A stretch of 64,000 bases of DNA. Source: Geothermovivens sp964644845 (GTDB lineage: Bacteria; Zhuqueibacterota; Zhuqueibacteria; Oleimicrobiales; Geothermoviventaceae). The translations under genes and the position numbers were made by a program. Positions within the stretch are counted from its first letter, which is position 1; every line of letters starts with the position of its first letter. The notes below the pieces were generated by a model. It searched no databases. It was not told the DNA's origin and saw only the letters and a list, made by a program, of their open reading frames with translations. This document shows positions 52,284 to 61,900 of this stretch, piece after piece. The stretch lies in the NCBI GenBank assembly GCA_964644845.1, contig CAZXXS010000064.1:53312-117311 (forward strand), given 5' to 3'.

Positions 52284-53957
52284 GTGAAGAGGGCACTCGT
52301 CATTCAAAGGTTGAAGTTCGGCGACCTGGCACAGACGCTACCGGCGCTTGCTGCGCTTCGGACGCGGCATCCCGACTGGGAGATTTGGATCTTGGGCCGC
52401 GGGCGCTACGTGTCTTTGCTCGAGCGAGCCGCGGTGGTGGACCGTGTGGCATCGACGGGCCCGGAATGTGCTGTGACAAACGCTGCTGCCGTGGAACGGT
52501 GTGCCCAGGACATCGCGCGGCAGCTTCCGGACGACACGTGGGAGCTGGTGGCAAACCTGTCGCACGATCCCGTTGCAGGGCGAGTGGCAACCCTGCTGCC
52601 TGCGCGTTCTCGTGCTGGACTGCTGGTGGACGGTCGAGGCGAACGTTCGTTGGCCGGTGATGCCGTCCGCTACCTTTTCGGAGCAGTTGGGGCGCGGCGT
52701 CTTGGGCGAATCCATCTCTCCGACGTTTACGCCTGGGCTCTCGGCGCACAAACTCAACCGGTCACGTTCCCACTCCTCGAACCGCTCCCCGAGGACGTGG
52801 AAAATGTGAAGTCAAAGCTCCGAAACGCTGGTTGGGACGACTCGCGCCGGCTTATTCTCTTTCAACTTGGCACGGCAGCACCCGAACGGCGCTGGCCGGT
52901 ACACCTGTTTGCCAGGCTTGGCCGCATGCTGGCAACATTCCCGGGCATTCAAATCGTTCTGATCGGAAGCGAGGACGAGCGGGCTCTGGGCGAAGCCTAC
53001 CGGCAGCTTGCGCCCGGAACAGCCCTGGATTTGATTGGGCAGATCCCCATCCGGGAACTGCCGGCTTTGAGCCAGCTGACGGCGGCACTTGTGGGCGCTG
53101 ACACAGGACCAACACACATCGCGGCTGTGACCGGTTGTGACGTGGTGGGCATCTACCACGCCACGGCTTGGGTCCACGAAACCGGTCCGTACGGGGATGG
53201 GCACGTGGTGTTGCAGGCGGACTTGCAGTGCTCGCCATGTTTCCAGCGCACAGCGTGCGACGAAAAGCCGTGCGCCGTGGCAGTGCAGCCGGAGCACGTG
53301 CTTCAGGCCCTGGTGTGGAAAGGTGTTTTGCCGGAAGACGAGGTCCCCGCGGAGTTCTTAGGGGCTCCTTTCGCAAACGTTCACGCGTTTGTCTCTGAAA
53401 TGCACGCCTGGGGTGTTCAGTACCGGCAAGTCGCAGGGCCGGTCGACGCGGCGGAGGAAATCCTGGCGACGGCGGGTCAGGCTGCTGCGTACCGTTTGTG
53501 GTTCGGCATTGCAAACGCGATCCGGCCAAACCGCGTGTCCCGGAAAGGGCTTCCGGAAGCCAGCCCTTTCGCCGAGATGCGGGACTTGCTGGCGCTGGCT
53601 GAACTGGCAGACCGTGGCGCTACGTACGCCGGTCAGATTCTACGCTCTGTTCGCAACGTCTCGAAAGTGGGGAAGAAACTGGGCGACCTGGCCAAGAAGC
53701 TGGATGAAGTGGACGCTGGAATCCGCGAACTGGGCGAAGGGGCAGCCCTGGTGCGATCTTACCTGGTGGAAACGCAGAAACTTCTACCCGGTGGCGACCT
53801 GATCAAAATGGCCAGGGAAAGCGAAAAGGCGTACGCCACCGCAGCGCAGTGGGCAAGATGGACAGCCGAGTGGTTGGAAAGCTGGATCGGTGAACAAGAG
53901 GAGGCAAACCGTGGCGAAGCGCAAGAAAAACGCGAAGTATTCGCGGAAATCCAGTGA
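52284..53957 (+). CDS. GT9-type glycosyltransferase (heptosyltransferase-like) with helical extension
   Basis: A 557-residue protein whose first 350 residues are GT9 (ADP-heptose:LPS heptosyltransferase fold): RALVIQRLKFGDLAQTLPAL start, QLGTAAPERRWPV, and VGADTGPTHIAAVTGCDVVGIYH. The Cys-rich CSPCFQRTACDEKPC at about 315-330 is often seen in GT9. From about residue 370 follows a unique helical domain (GDLAKKLDEVDAGIREL), not part of GT9. Because a heptose-7-phosphate kinase/isomerase is in the island, a heptose donor is plausible. GTG 52284 has AAGGAG upstream. It overlaps the next gene. Confidence 0.82.
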   Translation: MKRALVIQRLKFGDLAQTLPALAALRTRHPDWEIWILGRGRYVSLLERAAVVDRVASTGPECAVTNAAAVERCAQDIARQLPDDTWELVANLSHDPVAGRVATLLPARSRAGLLVDGRGERSLAGDAVRYLFGAVGARRLGRIHLSDVYAWALGAQTQPVTFPLLEPLPEDVENVKSKLRNAGWDDSRRLILFQLGTAAPERRWPVHLFARLGRMLATFPGIQIVLIGSEDERALGEAYRQLAPGTALDLIGQIPIRELPALSQLTAALVGADTGPTHIAAVTGCDVVGIYHATAWVHETGPYGDGHVVLQADLQCSPCFQRTACDEKPCAVAVQPEHVLQALVWKGVLPEDEVPAEFLGAPFANVHAFVSEMHAWGVQYRQVAGPVDAAEEILATAGQAAAYRLWFGIANAIRPNRVSRKGLPEASPFAEMRDLLALAELADRGATYAGQILRSVRNVSKVGKKLGDLAKKLDEVDAGIRELGEGAALVRSYLVETQKLLPGGDLIKMARESEKAYATAAQWARWTAEWLESWIGEQEEANRGEAQEKREVFAEIQ

Positions 53958-56859
53958 GGTCAAGAAGCAGCCCAGGCTAAGCCTGTGCATGATCGTACGG
54001 AACGAGGAAGCCTCCCTTGGTCGCTGTCTGGAAAGCGTGAGGTCGGCTGTCGACGAAATCGTTGTTGTGGACACGGGTTCCGAAGACCGCACACTTGACG
54101 TGGCGAAGGCCTACGGGGCAAAGACCAAGCGGATCCGATGGGAAAACGATTTCGCTGCGGCCCGGAATGTGTCGCTGGACCTGGCCACGGGTGACTGGGT
54201 TTTGCTTCTCGATGCGGACGAGGTCATCCCCGCATCGGAACTACCTCGCCTACGAGCCGCTGTCGACAAGCCTTTCGCGGACGCCTACCGGATGACAACC
54301 CGCAACTACCAGCCACACCCTTCCGGGATGGGGGTGAGGAGCGTAACCGGCGAATATCCTGAAGAAAAGGGCTTCGAATTCTGGGTGCCAACCACGAAGA
54401 TTCGTTTGTTTCGCAACAGGGAAGGCGTGCGTTTTGAAGGGGCTGTGCACGAGCTGGTGGAGCGCTCCGTAGAGGCACTGGGAATGGAAGTGGCGGACCT
54501 GCCCGTGCCCGTGCTTCACTTTGGCGACGTGGCCAAGAAGCGGGATCCCGACCGCTACCTGGAAGTGGCTAAAAGAAAAGTCGCTGAGTCGCCGGAAGAC
54601 CCAAAGGGTTATTTCGAGCTGGCCACGGTTTTGAACAAACTGCACCGTTACGAAGAGGCTGTTGAGGTGCTCACGAAGGGCCTTGAGAAGATCGAGGCTG
54701 GCCACACGGGACCCTACGTGCAGCCGGAATTATTTTACGCCGCTCGCGGCAACGCACTCCAGGGGTTGGGCCGGTACGAGGAGGCGATCGTTGATTTTCG
54801 CCGGGCCCTGGGTCTGAAGCCACAAGCGCACGAATTCTGGAACAACATCGGGGTGTGTTACGAGAGTTTGGGGCAGTTCGAAAAAGCAGCTGAGTACTAC
54901 GAGCGTGCGCACAAGCTGGCGCCGTCGCTCCCGCTGCCGAAGGCGAACCTGGAGCGCGTGCGCAAGAAGATGTCCGGCGAGGTCCGACTTTCCGTGTGCA
55001 TGATTGTAAAGGACGCTGAGCAAACGCTGGAGCGCGCAATTCGTAGCGTACTGCCGTTCGCGGACGAGGTTGTGGTGGTCGACACCGGTTCAGCGGACGG
55101 TTCTGTGGAGATCGCTCGGAGGCTGGGTGCAAAGGTGGGCCACTTCGCCTGGCGCGACGACTTCGCGGCAGCGCGAAACGCTTCGCTTGAGATGGCTACC
55201 GGGACGTGGGTTTTGTGGATTGACGCGGACGACTTTGTACCCGCCACAGAATGGCCCAAGCTTCAACAACTGAAACTGGAAAAACCGGACAAGGCCTTCA
55301 TGTTCATCCTGCGAAACGAAGGCGCTGCGGGGGAAAAATGTTGGCAGCTCCGGATGTTCCCGAACCGACCCGGTGTGCGATTTGTGTTTCCTGTCCACGA
55401 GCAAGTCACGCCTTCACTCCAGGAATTGGGTATTCCGATCACTACGGCCAACATCGAGGTCGTGCACACCGGTTACTCCTCGGAAGAGGTTGTTCGCGCA
55501 AAAAAGGAAAAGTACCTCGGTTACTTGCTCCGGTACCTGGAAACGCATCCGCAGGACCAGCTTGCTCGCTACCACGTAGCGTTCACCTACCACACTACGG
55601 ACAGACAGCGCCAGGCGGTGGAGGAATTTCGCAAAATTACAGAGGACCGCGAATTCGAAAAGAAAAACCCGCGGGTGTACGCGAACGCTCTGCTCTACCT
55701 GGGCAGGGCGTACCTTACCCTTGGTCAAACCGAGCAGGCCATTTCGGTTCTGCAGGACGCGCGCTCTCGCGGGTTTGAGAAGGGCCTCGTGGCCGTGTCG
55801 CTTGCCCAGGCGTACAACCTCCGCAAAGAGCCAGAGAAGGCGCTCCAAGCTTTGGAGGAATTCCCCTTTGACCGTCCTGAAGTGTCGCCGATGCCTGTTG
55901 ATCTGGATGCGATGAGGTACTCCGCGTACTACCAGAAGGGACTGGCACTGGAGGCGCTGGAGCGCATCCCTGAGGCACTTGAAGCGTACGCTCAGGCTCA
56001 GCGGACGACCGACCGTTACGATCTTGCACAACGTAGGATGGTCATCCTGCGGCGACGCATGCGCGCGAGCAACGACTGGGGTTCTGCACTTGCGGCGTTG
56101 GCCCGGAGCGGGGCTGCCACAGCTGACGATCTGTACGAACTGGGCAACAGACAGGTGCACCAGGGCGAGGTAGAAGAGGCGGAAAGCAGTTACCGTGCGG
56201 CACTGGAGCAAGACCCCGAGCATGTGGGCGCCAGACTCGCCCTGGCTGCACTGTTGCGACGTAGCCGTCGTGCCCGGGAGGCCATCGGGTTGCTGGTTGC
56301 GGGTGTCGACGACACCAAGCGTCCGGAGGTCAGGGCAGCTCTGGTCGACGCTCTTTTCGCTGAAGGTCAGTGGGAAGCTATTCTCGCCTTGCCTGTGGAC
56401 GAAAACACGTGGCCAGCACGGTTTGCCGCGCGTCTGTTTGGCAATCCCGACAGCGAACCCTGGCTTGAGCTTGGTCCGGTGGCTGGTGAACTTCGGCAGC
56501 GGTGCCAGGGGCGGGAGGTCGAGGTTAGCGACATCTGGGAAGTTGGGCGCAACCTACCCGAGGCGGCTCGCTTCCATCTGGCCGTTGCCTGTGCGCACCT
56601 GGACCCCACAATTCGAGAGGCTGTGGAGGTGGCCGCAGAGGGTTGGGCGCGACGCGGTTACCTGAACAAGGCTGCTGAGGTTGTGGAGAAGGCACTGCAA
56701 GCTTCAGGCGAGGGGCCAGACGTGCTGAGCTGGGTTGCGGCTCTCCTTGAGCGCTTGCAAGGTGGCCATCATCTTGAAGACGGGGACGCGTCTGTCTTAG
56801 AAACGGTCTCGACAGCTGTAACCGATGAGGTTGCAGGGGAGGAAGTAGCTCACCCGTAG
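53911..56859 (+). CDS. Double GT2 glycosyltransferase with TPRs
   Basis: A 982-residue protein with order GT2-TPR-GT2-TPR. The first GT2 begins RLSLCMIVRNEEASLGRCLESV and has LLLDADEVIPA (the DAD metal site); the second begins VRLSVCMIVKDAEQTLERAIRSV and has WIDADDFVPA. TPR-like repeats (YFELATVLNKLHRYEEAVEVL and FWNNIGVCYESLGQFEKAAEYYERA) lie between and after them. TPR-linked GT2 enzymes glycosylate flagellin or other surface proteins in several bacteria. GTG 53911 has GAGGAGG ahead; an upstream GTG 53890 also exists. It is the last gene before fliC. Confidence 0.85.
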   Translation: MAKRKKNAKYSRKSSEVKKQPRLSLCMIVRNEEASLGRCLESVRSAVDEIVVVDTGSEDRTLDVAKAYGAKTKRIRWENDFAAARNVSLDLATGDWVLLLDADEVIPASELPRLRAAVDKPFADAYRMTTRNYQPHPSGMGVRSVTGEYPEEKGFEFWVPTTKIRLFRNREGVRFEGAVHELVERSVEALGMEVADLPVPVLHFGDVAKKRDPDRYLEVAKRKVAESPEDPKGYFELATVLNKLHRYEEAVEVLTKGLEKIEAGHTGPYVQPELFYAARGNALQGLGRYEEAIVDFRRALGLKPQAHEFWNNIGVCYESLGQFEKAAEYYERAHKLAPSLPLPKANLERVRKKMSGEVRLSVCMIVKDAEQTLERAIRSVLPFADEVVVVDTGSADGSVEIARRLGAKVGHFAWRDDFAAARNASLEMATGTWVLWIDADDFVPATEWPKLQQLKLEKPDKAFMFILRNEGAAGEKCWQLRMFPNRPGVRFVFPVHEQVTPSLQELGIPITTANIEVVHTGYSSEEVVRAKKEKYLGYLLRYLETHPQDQLARYHVAFTYHTTDRQRQAVEEFRKITEDREFEKKNPRVYANALLYLGRAYLTLGQTEQAISVLQDARSRGFEKGLVAVSLAQAYNLRKEPEKALQALEEFPFDRPEVSPMPVDLDAMRYSAYYQKGLALEALERIPEALEAYAQAQRTTDRYDLAQRRMVILRRRMRASNDWGSALAALARSGAATADDLYELGNRQVHQGEVEEAESSYRAALEQDPEHVGARLALAALLRRSRRAREAIGLLVAGVDDTKRPEVRAALVDALFAEGQWEAILALPVDENTWPARFAARLFGNPDSEPWLELGPVAGELRQRCQGREVEVSDIWEVGRNLPEAARFHLAVACAHLDPTIREAVEVAAEGWARRGYLNKAAEVVEKALQASGEGPDVLSWVAALLERLQGGHHLEDGDASVLETVSTAVTDEVAGEEVAHP

Positions 56860-57052
56860 ACCGATGAGCAAACGCGAGAGGCGTCTTGCCGCGAAAGAAA
56901 AGGCCCGGGGAAGGAGTGTTATTGCGAGGCGGTCGGGGCCCTGTTGAAACTGGTTGACTGCGAGACCGTGAGATGTGCACCGGAAGGCTAATGCCAAATT
57001 GCTTGTAGACGAGATGACAGCGATCACAGCGAGAAGGAATCTTGCTGTCGCC

Positions 57053-57079
57053 TAAAGTTTCTGCGCCGGTGGACGATAG
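57053..57079 (+). promoter_or_regulatory. Sigma-28 promoter of fliC
   Basis: TAAA at 57053-57056, a 15-base spacer, then GACGATAG at 57072-57079. Against consensus TAAA-N15-GCCGATAA, -35 is exact and -10 matches 6 of 8, with ideal spacing. It would start the transcript about 120 bases before the fliC ATG. FliA (24685) is the expected sigma factor. Confidence 0.75.
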
Positions 57080-57195
57080 TTGCTTTGAAAACGAAAGGCC
57101 GAAAACGAGAGGAAAGGAGGTGAGGAATCACTCAGGCAGGATTTGGGGGGAATGTCGACTGGGCAGGGAAGCTTAGTCAGAATGTGGGAAACACA

Positions 57196-57205
57196 ACAAG
57201 GAGGT
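57196..57205 (+). promoter_or_regulatory. Candidate CsrA-binding site over the fliC ribosome site
   Basis: ACAAGGAGGT matches the CsrA consensus ACARGGATGT in 9 of 10 positions, and its GGAGG is the fliC Shine-Dalgarno. A second GGA-rich site lies at 57113-57123. By analogy with Bacillus hag, CsrA bound here would block flagellin translation until FliW removes it. CsrA and FliW are both encoded in the window. Confidence 0.6.
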
Positions 57206-57209
57206 TAAC

Positions 57210-58328
57210 ATGTCACTGCGCATCATGCACAACATCGCTGCGATGAACGCCCACCGGCAATTGTTGATTTCGGACAGCATGCTGTCCAGATCCTTGGAGC
57301 GTTTGTCGTCCGGTTACAGGATTAACCGGGCTGCGGACGACGCCGCGGGACTGGCGATTTCGCAGCGCATGCGCGCCCAAATCGCGGGTCTGAAAATGGC
57401 GAGCAGGAACGCGAGCCAGGCGACCAACTTGGTACAGACCGCCGAAGGGGCGATGAACGAAATCCACAACATGCTGACGCGAATGCGCGAATTGGCTGTT
57501 CAGGCCGCGTCGGACAGCGTGAGCTCCAGCGACCGGTCGGCCATCAATCAGGAATTCACGCAGTTGCGCCAGGAAATCGACCGAATCGCCAGCGTGACTG
57601 AATACAACGGTGCCAAGCTGATCGACGGATCGTACAGCGGAAACACGGTGAGCACTGGTTCTACTGCGTACAGCGAGGACAGCGTGGTGCAGATCACCAT
57701 CACGGGAGCCACCACGGGTACCTACACGTTCACCGACGCAACAGGTGACACCGAGGTGTCGCTGACGAACGGAACGATCACGGAAACCGTGGACTACAGC
57801 ACTGCTCCGACCACGGGCAACACCACGGTGTTGAATTTCTCCACGTTGGGCGTGCAGGTGACCATCAACTGGAACTACGAGGCCGGCGACCTGAGCGGCA
57901 AGAACGTCATCGTTGATGCGGGCACCGGCGGTGTGTTCCAGGTTGGTGCTGACAACACCAGCAACGACAGAATCTCCTTCAGCATCGGCAATCTGAAGGC
58001 CACCGGGTCGACGCTAAATCTGAGCAGCGTCAGCCTGTCGACGCGCTCTGGCGCGCAGTCGGCCATTGATGCGATCGACAGCGCCATCGACGCTGTGAAC
58101 ACGCAACGTGGTCAATTGGGTGCTGTACAGAACCGACTGTCTTACACGATCGCGAACGTGAACAACGCCGCTGAGAACTTACAGGCCTCTGAGTCGACCA
58201 TCCGTGACGCGGATTTTGCGCAGGAAATCACGGAATTCACACGGGCTCAGATCCTGGTACAGGCGGGCACGGCCATGCTGGCGCAGGCCAACGTGCAGCC
58301 GCAGGCGGTCCTGAAGCTACTCGGCTAA
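57210..58328 (+). CDS. fliC: Flagellin FliC
   Basis: Flagellin is the filament subunit. N-terminal MSLRIMHNIAAMNAHRQLLISDSMLSRSLERLSSGYRINRAADDAAGLAIS and C-terminal STIRDADFAQEITEFTRAQILVQAGTAMLAQANVQPQAVLKLLG are textbook D0/D1 regions. The variable surface domain (about 145-280) is Ser/Thr/Gly-rich (for example GSTAYSEDSVV, TATGTYTFTDATGDT), which suits O-glycosylation by the island upstream. The length of 372 is moderate. ATG 57210 has AAGGAGG ahead. Only one flagellin gene is in the window. Confidence 0.98.
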   Translation: MSLRIMHNIAAMNAHRQLLISDSMLSRSLERLSSGYRINRAADDAAGLAISQRMRAQIAGLKMASRNASQATNLVQTAEGAMNEIHNMLTRMRELAVQAASDSVSSSDRSAINQEFTQLRQEIDRIASVTEYNGAKLIDGSYSGNTVSTGSTAYSEDSVVQITITGATTGTYTFTDATGDTEVSLTNGTITETVDYSTAPTTGNTTVLNFSTLGVQVTINWNYEAGDLSGKNVIVDAGTGGVFQVGADNTSNDRISFSIGNLKATGSTLNLSSVSLSTRSGAQSAIDAIDSAIDAVNTQRGQLGAVQNRLSYTIANVNNAAENLQASESTIRDADFAQEITEFTRAQILVQAGTAMLAQANVQPQAVLKLLG

Positions 58329-58335
58329 ATTACCG

Positions 58336-58379
58336 GGTGACGAAGCGGGAGGCGCAACACGTTTGCGCCTCCTGTCACC
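58336..58379 (+). terminator. Strong hairpin after fliC, no U-tract
   Basis: GGTGAC (58336-58341) pairs with GTCACC (58374-58379), and inside it GGAGGCGCAA (58348-58357) pairs perfectly with TTGCGCCTCC (58363-58372) around a CACGT loop. No T-run follows, so full termination is doubtful. It is 8 bases after the fliC stop and probably gives the flagellin message a stable 3' end while some transcription continues into flaG-fliD. Confidence 0.55.
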
Positions 58380-58406
58380 TCGGGAAGGCAAAGCGAGGTG
58401 ATGACG

Positions 58407-58814
58407 ATGCAGGTGGATTCCATCGCCAGTAGCTACCAGGTGACTGTGTCTGCGGCGGACGGTGGGCGAACCCAGGAGGCTTTGCCCAAACCGCAGCAGG
58501 AAGCTGCGGAATTCGTGTCTGTTCACTTGCCGTCTTTGAAAGACGTACAGGGCGCCGAAACCGCGCAGAAAAGCGATCAGGCGCGAAAAGCGGAGGAGGT
58601 ATTCAAGAAAGTCAACGAAAGGATCAACGAACTTGTACAGAGCTTTCAGCGCCACCTCCACTTCGAGATTCACGACAAGACCGGCATCATGTTCGTGCGG
58701 GTTACGGACGCGCGAGAGGGGAAAGTCCTTCGCGAACTGCCCATGAAGGAAGTGCTCGACACACTTGCTCGCATCCAGGAAGCGGTCGGTCTCTTCATGG
58801 ATAACAAAGCGTGA
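58407..58814 (+). CDS. flaG: Flagellar protein FlaG
   Basis: FlaG is a small protein in the filament operon that affects filament length or number. The 135-residue protein has a variable Gln/Glu-rich start and the conserved C-terminal part LHFEIHDKTGIMFVRVTDAREGKVLRELPMKEVLDTLARIQEAVGLFMD. Two earlier in-frame starts (GTG 58398, ATG 58401) exist; I chose ATG 58407, which has GAGG at 58395-58398. It lies between fliC and fliD as usual. Confidence 0.93.
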   Translation: MQVDSIASSYQVTVSAADGGRTQEALPKPQQEAAEFVSVHLPSLKDVQGAETAQKSDQARKAEEVFKKVNERINELVQSFQRHLHFEIHDKTGIMFVRVTDAREGKVLRELPMKEVLDTLARIQEAVGLFMDNKA

Positions 58815-58969
58815 AAGGATGCCACGCAACACTGCAACCGACGGAAGAAGGTCAAATCCACTGGTTTGGCAACCTCGCGGAAGATGAGGATTCATGGAGC
58901 GCAGGAGGCGCTCATCCAGCCAGCCATCAGTGTCACATCGAGGTTAGATCGTAGCGAGGGTGAGCGTCT

Positions 58970-61900
58970 ATGCTGACGCAGGGATTGTCGTTCGGTGGTT
59001 TGGCCAGCGGGCTGGATACGCAGCAGATCATCGAGCAGCTTATGGCCATCGAGCACCGGCCCGTGGACATGCTGGCACAAAGGCAGAACCATTACGAGGA
59101 TCTACTCGAAGCCTGGAGAGAGGTTAACTCCAAACTTCTATCGCTGAAATCGGTTGCGGATAGCCTGTCCGAACTTTCGGCCTTCCACCTTTACACGTCG
59201 TCTTCCGAAGACGAGGACATTGTAACAGTCAGTACCACAACCGACGCACAGCCGGGGTCGCACAGCATTCGGGTGTTGCAGCTTGCACAGCCTGAGAAAC
59301 TGGCTTCGGCCGCTTTCAGCGATTCGTCCGAGGCTTTGGGGCTTTCGGGCGAGTTTCTGGTGAATGGCAAAGTGGTGAGTGTGGAGTCCACGTACAGCCT
59401 GCTGGACATCCGCGATGCCATCAACAACGCCGACGCCGGGGTTACTGCTTCTGTGCTTGCAGTGAACGACGACACTTACCAGCTCATCCTATCTGCCGAC
59501 GACCCCGGTTCGGATGGCTTTGATCTTCTGGACGCCAGCGGCAGCGACGTGCTGCAGTCTCTCGGTTTCTCCGTGGGCACGGAGACGTGGAAAAACCAGA
59601 TTGACGGCGGCGCGGCCACGGATTACTTCAGCAGCAGAACGTCTGCCATCAAAACGATTCTCGGTTTGACAAACGCCCCCAGTGGTACGATCAAGATCAA
59701 CGGAGTGGACATTTCGATTGACCTCTCCACTGACAGCCTGAACGACATCAAAGACAAAATCGACGCCGCCGGCATCACAGGGGTTAGCACGAGCATCACG
59801 ACAGACACGTCCTCCAGTACGACAAAGTACCGCCTGGAGATTACAGGGGTTACCAGTTTTACAGACAGCAACAACGTGCTTGAGACGCTGGGTGTACTGG
59901 AAGCCGATTTTTCGCAAGGCAAGTCCCAGGTGCTGACGGGTTCGGCCACCAATTACAAGTCCGACGGCGTAACGCCCATTGACGCGAGCACCAAGTGGAG
60001 CGAGATTTACGGCGCCAACGTTGCGAATGGAGACACAATCAGCATCAGTGGCACAGACCACAACGGTAACTCGGTATCGGGCACGTACACGATTTCTGAC
60101 GTGAACGACACGGTGCAGGGCTTTCTGGACTACATCGAGAGTTTGTTCGGGGATGTCACGGCCAGCTTTGATTCTTCAGGTAAGCTCCAGATTACGGACA
60201 ACCAGACCGGTCAAAGTCAGTTGTCCGTGACCCTCACAGAAAACAACGAGGGCGGCGGATCGCTGAACTTCGGAACCCTGAGCGTGTCGACGTACGGTTA
60301 CGACATCCAGCTCGCCAGTGGGCAGGATGCCCGCTTTGAAATCGACGGAGTGTTGCTTACGCGTTCTACCAATGTCGTTTCCGACGCGATTGACGGCGTG
60401 ACGTTCACACTGCACAAAGCCGACAGTTCGTCCACGGTGAACGTGTCGGTGACACGGGATCTGGACAGTGTCAAGCAGAAGATCCACGACTTCGCCCAGA
60501 AGTACAACGACATTGTGCAGTACATCAACCAGCAGTTCACGTACAACGAAGACACGCAGGAGTCCGGGACGCTATTTGCAGACGTTACGTTGAAAAGCAT
60601 TCAGTCGAGCATCCGGCGGATCTTGGTGAACGAAGTGGAGGGCCTGCCTTCGTCGATGAACGCCCTTGCTCAGGTGGGCATCACCACGGATCGCAACGGG
60701 CTCATTCAGATCGACGATTCGGACCTGACAGATGCTCTGGAAGACAACTTCAACGCTGTGGTCCGGCTTTTCATCGGAGAGGGCACAGCGAGCGATTCGG
60801 ACATTCAGGTTCTGGACTGGACCAAGAATACCAAACCAGGTACGTACGACGTCGTGATTACTCAGGCGGCTGAGCAAGCGTCCGTGACCGGCTCGACAGA
60901 TCTGACGTCTGGTTTGAGTTCGGACACGACCCTCACGATCACGGACTACGCCACCGGCTGGCAGGCCACGGTGAACCTGTACGCTGGGGACACAATCGAC
61001 ACGATCGTGAGTCGGATCAACACAGAATTGTCCACGGAGTACAACCAGCAGTTGACAAGCTCCGAGGCGATGACGGCGGGGGGTAACCCAATTACAACGA
61101 GCACGCTGCTGACGGACATCGACACTGGCACGAATCCGGCTTTCACCGTGGGCGACACGATTCGAATCTCCGGCAAGGAACACGACAACGGCGACATCGA
61201 GGACACCTTCACCGTGGAAGCCGACAGTACTGTTCAGGATCTGCTACGGGCGATCCAGGATGCGTACGGAGGCGAAGTTGTGGCGTCTGTAGATTCGAGC
61301 GGGCACATTGTGATCGAGGATGTGACAACCGGTCGAAGCTACACGACGCTGGAGCTGACGCGTTACCACGACAACACAGAGTACCAGGATTTTGGTACCT
61401 TCAACACTACCGTAACGGGACGCTACTCGCTGGGTATCACAGCCTCTAACGAGAGTGGCCATCTCAAAATCACGCACACGGCGTGGGGATCCAGCAATGG
61501 GTTCACCATCAGCGAGTCCGGCTCAGAGCTTGGCATTACCGCTGGTACGTACCAGGGTGTGGACGTGGCGGGCACGATCAACGGCGAAGAAGCTACGGGC
61601 TCTGGCCGTGTGTTGACCGGGGACAGCGATCAGACGAATATCGCAGATCTGAGCATTTTGGTTACCCTCACGCCGGACCAGCTTAGCAGCCAAGGGCAGG
61701 ACCAGGGTACTGTGACGATTACCAAAGGTGTGGCGGCGCAAATGGAGGATCATCTGGATTTCATCACGGATTCGCACACGGGCTACGCTTCGCAACGCGA
61801 AGAAGTGTTGCAGGACATCATCGACGACATCCAGGAGCGAATCGACATTTGGGAAGAGCGTCTGGCGTTGCGCCGCGTGCAACTTGAGCAGAGGTTCACA

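Larger units (their letters stand above)
56860..57209 (+). other. Spacer and leader of fliC
   Basis: 350 bases without a real gene other than a possible 18-codon leader frame (57152-57208). The region holds the sigma-28 promoter (57053-57079), an extra strong GGAGGTGA-type site at 57113-57123, and the fliC ribosome site with a CsrA motif. A GACAGC/GCTGTC hairpin lies just upstream of the -35 element (within 57015-57050). Confidence 0.6.
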
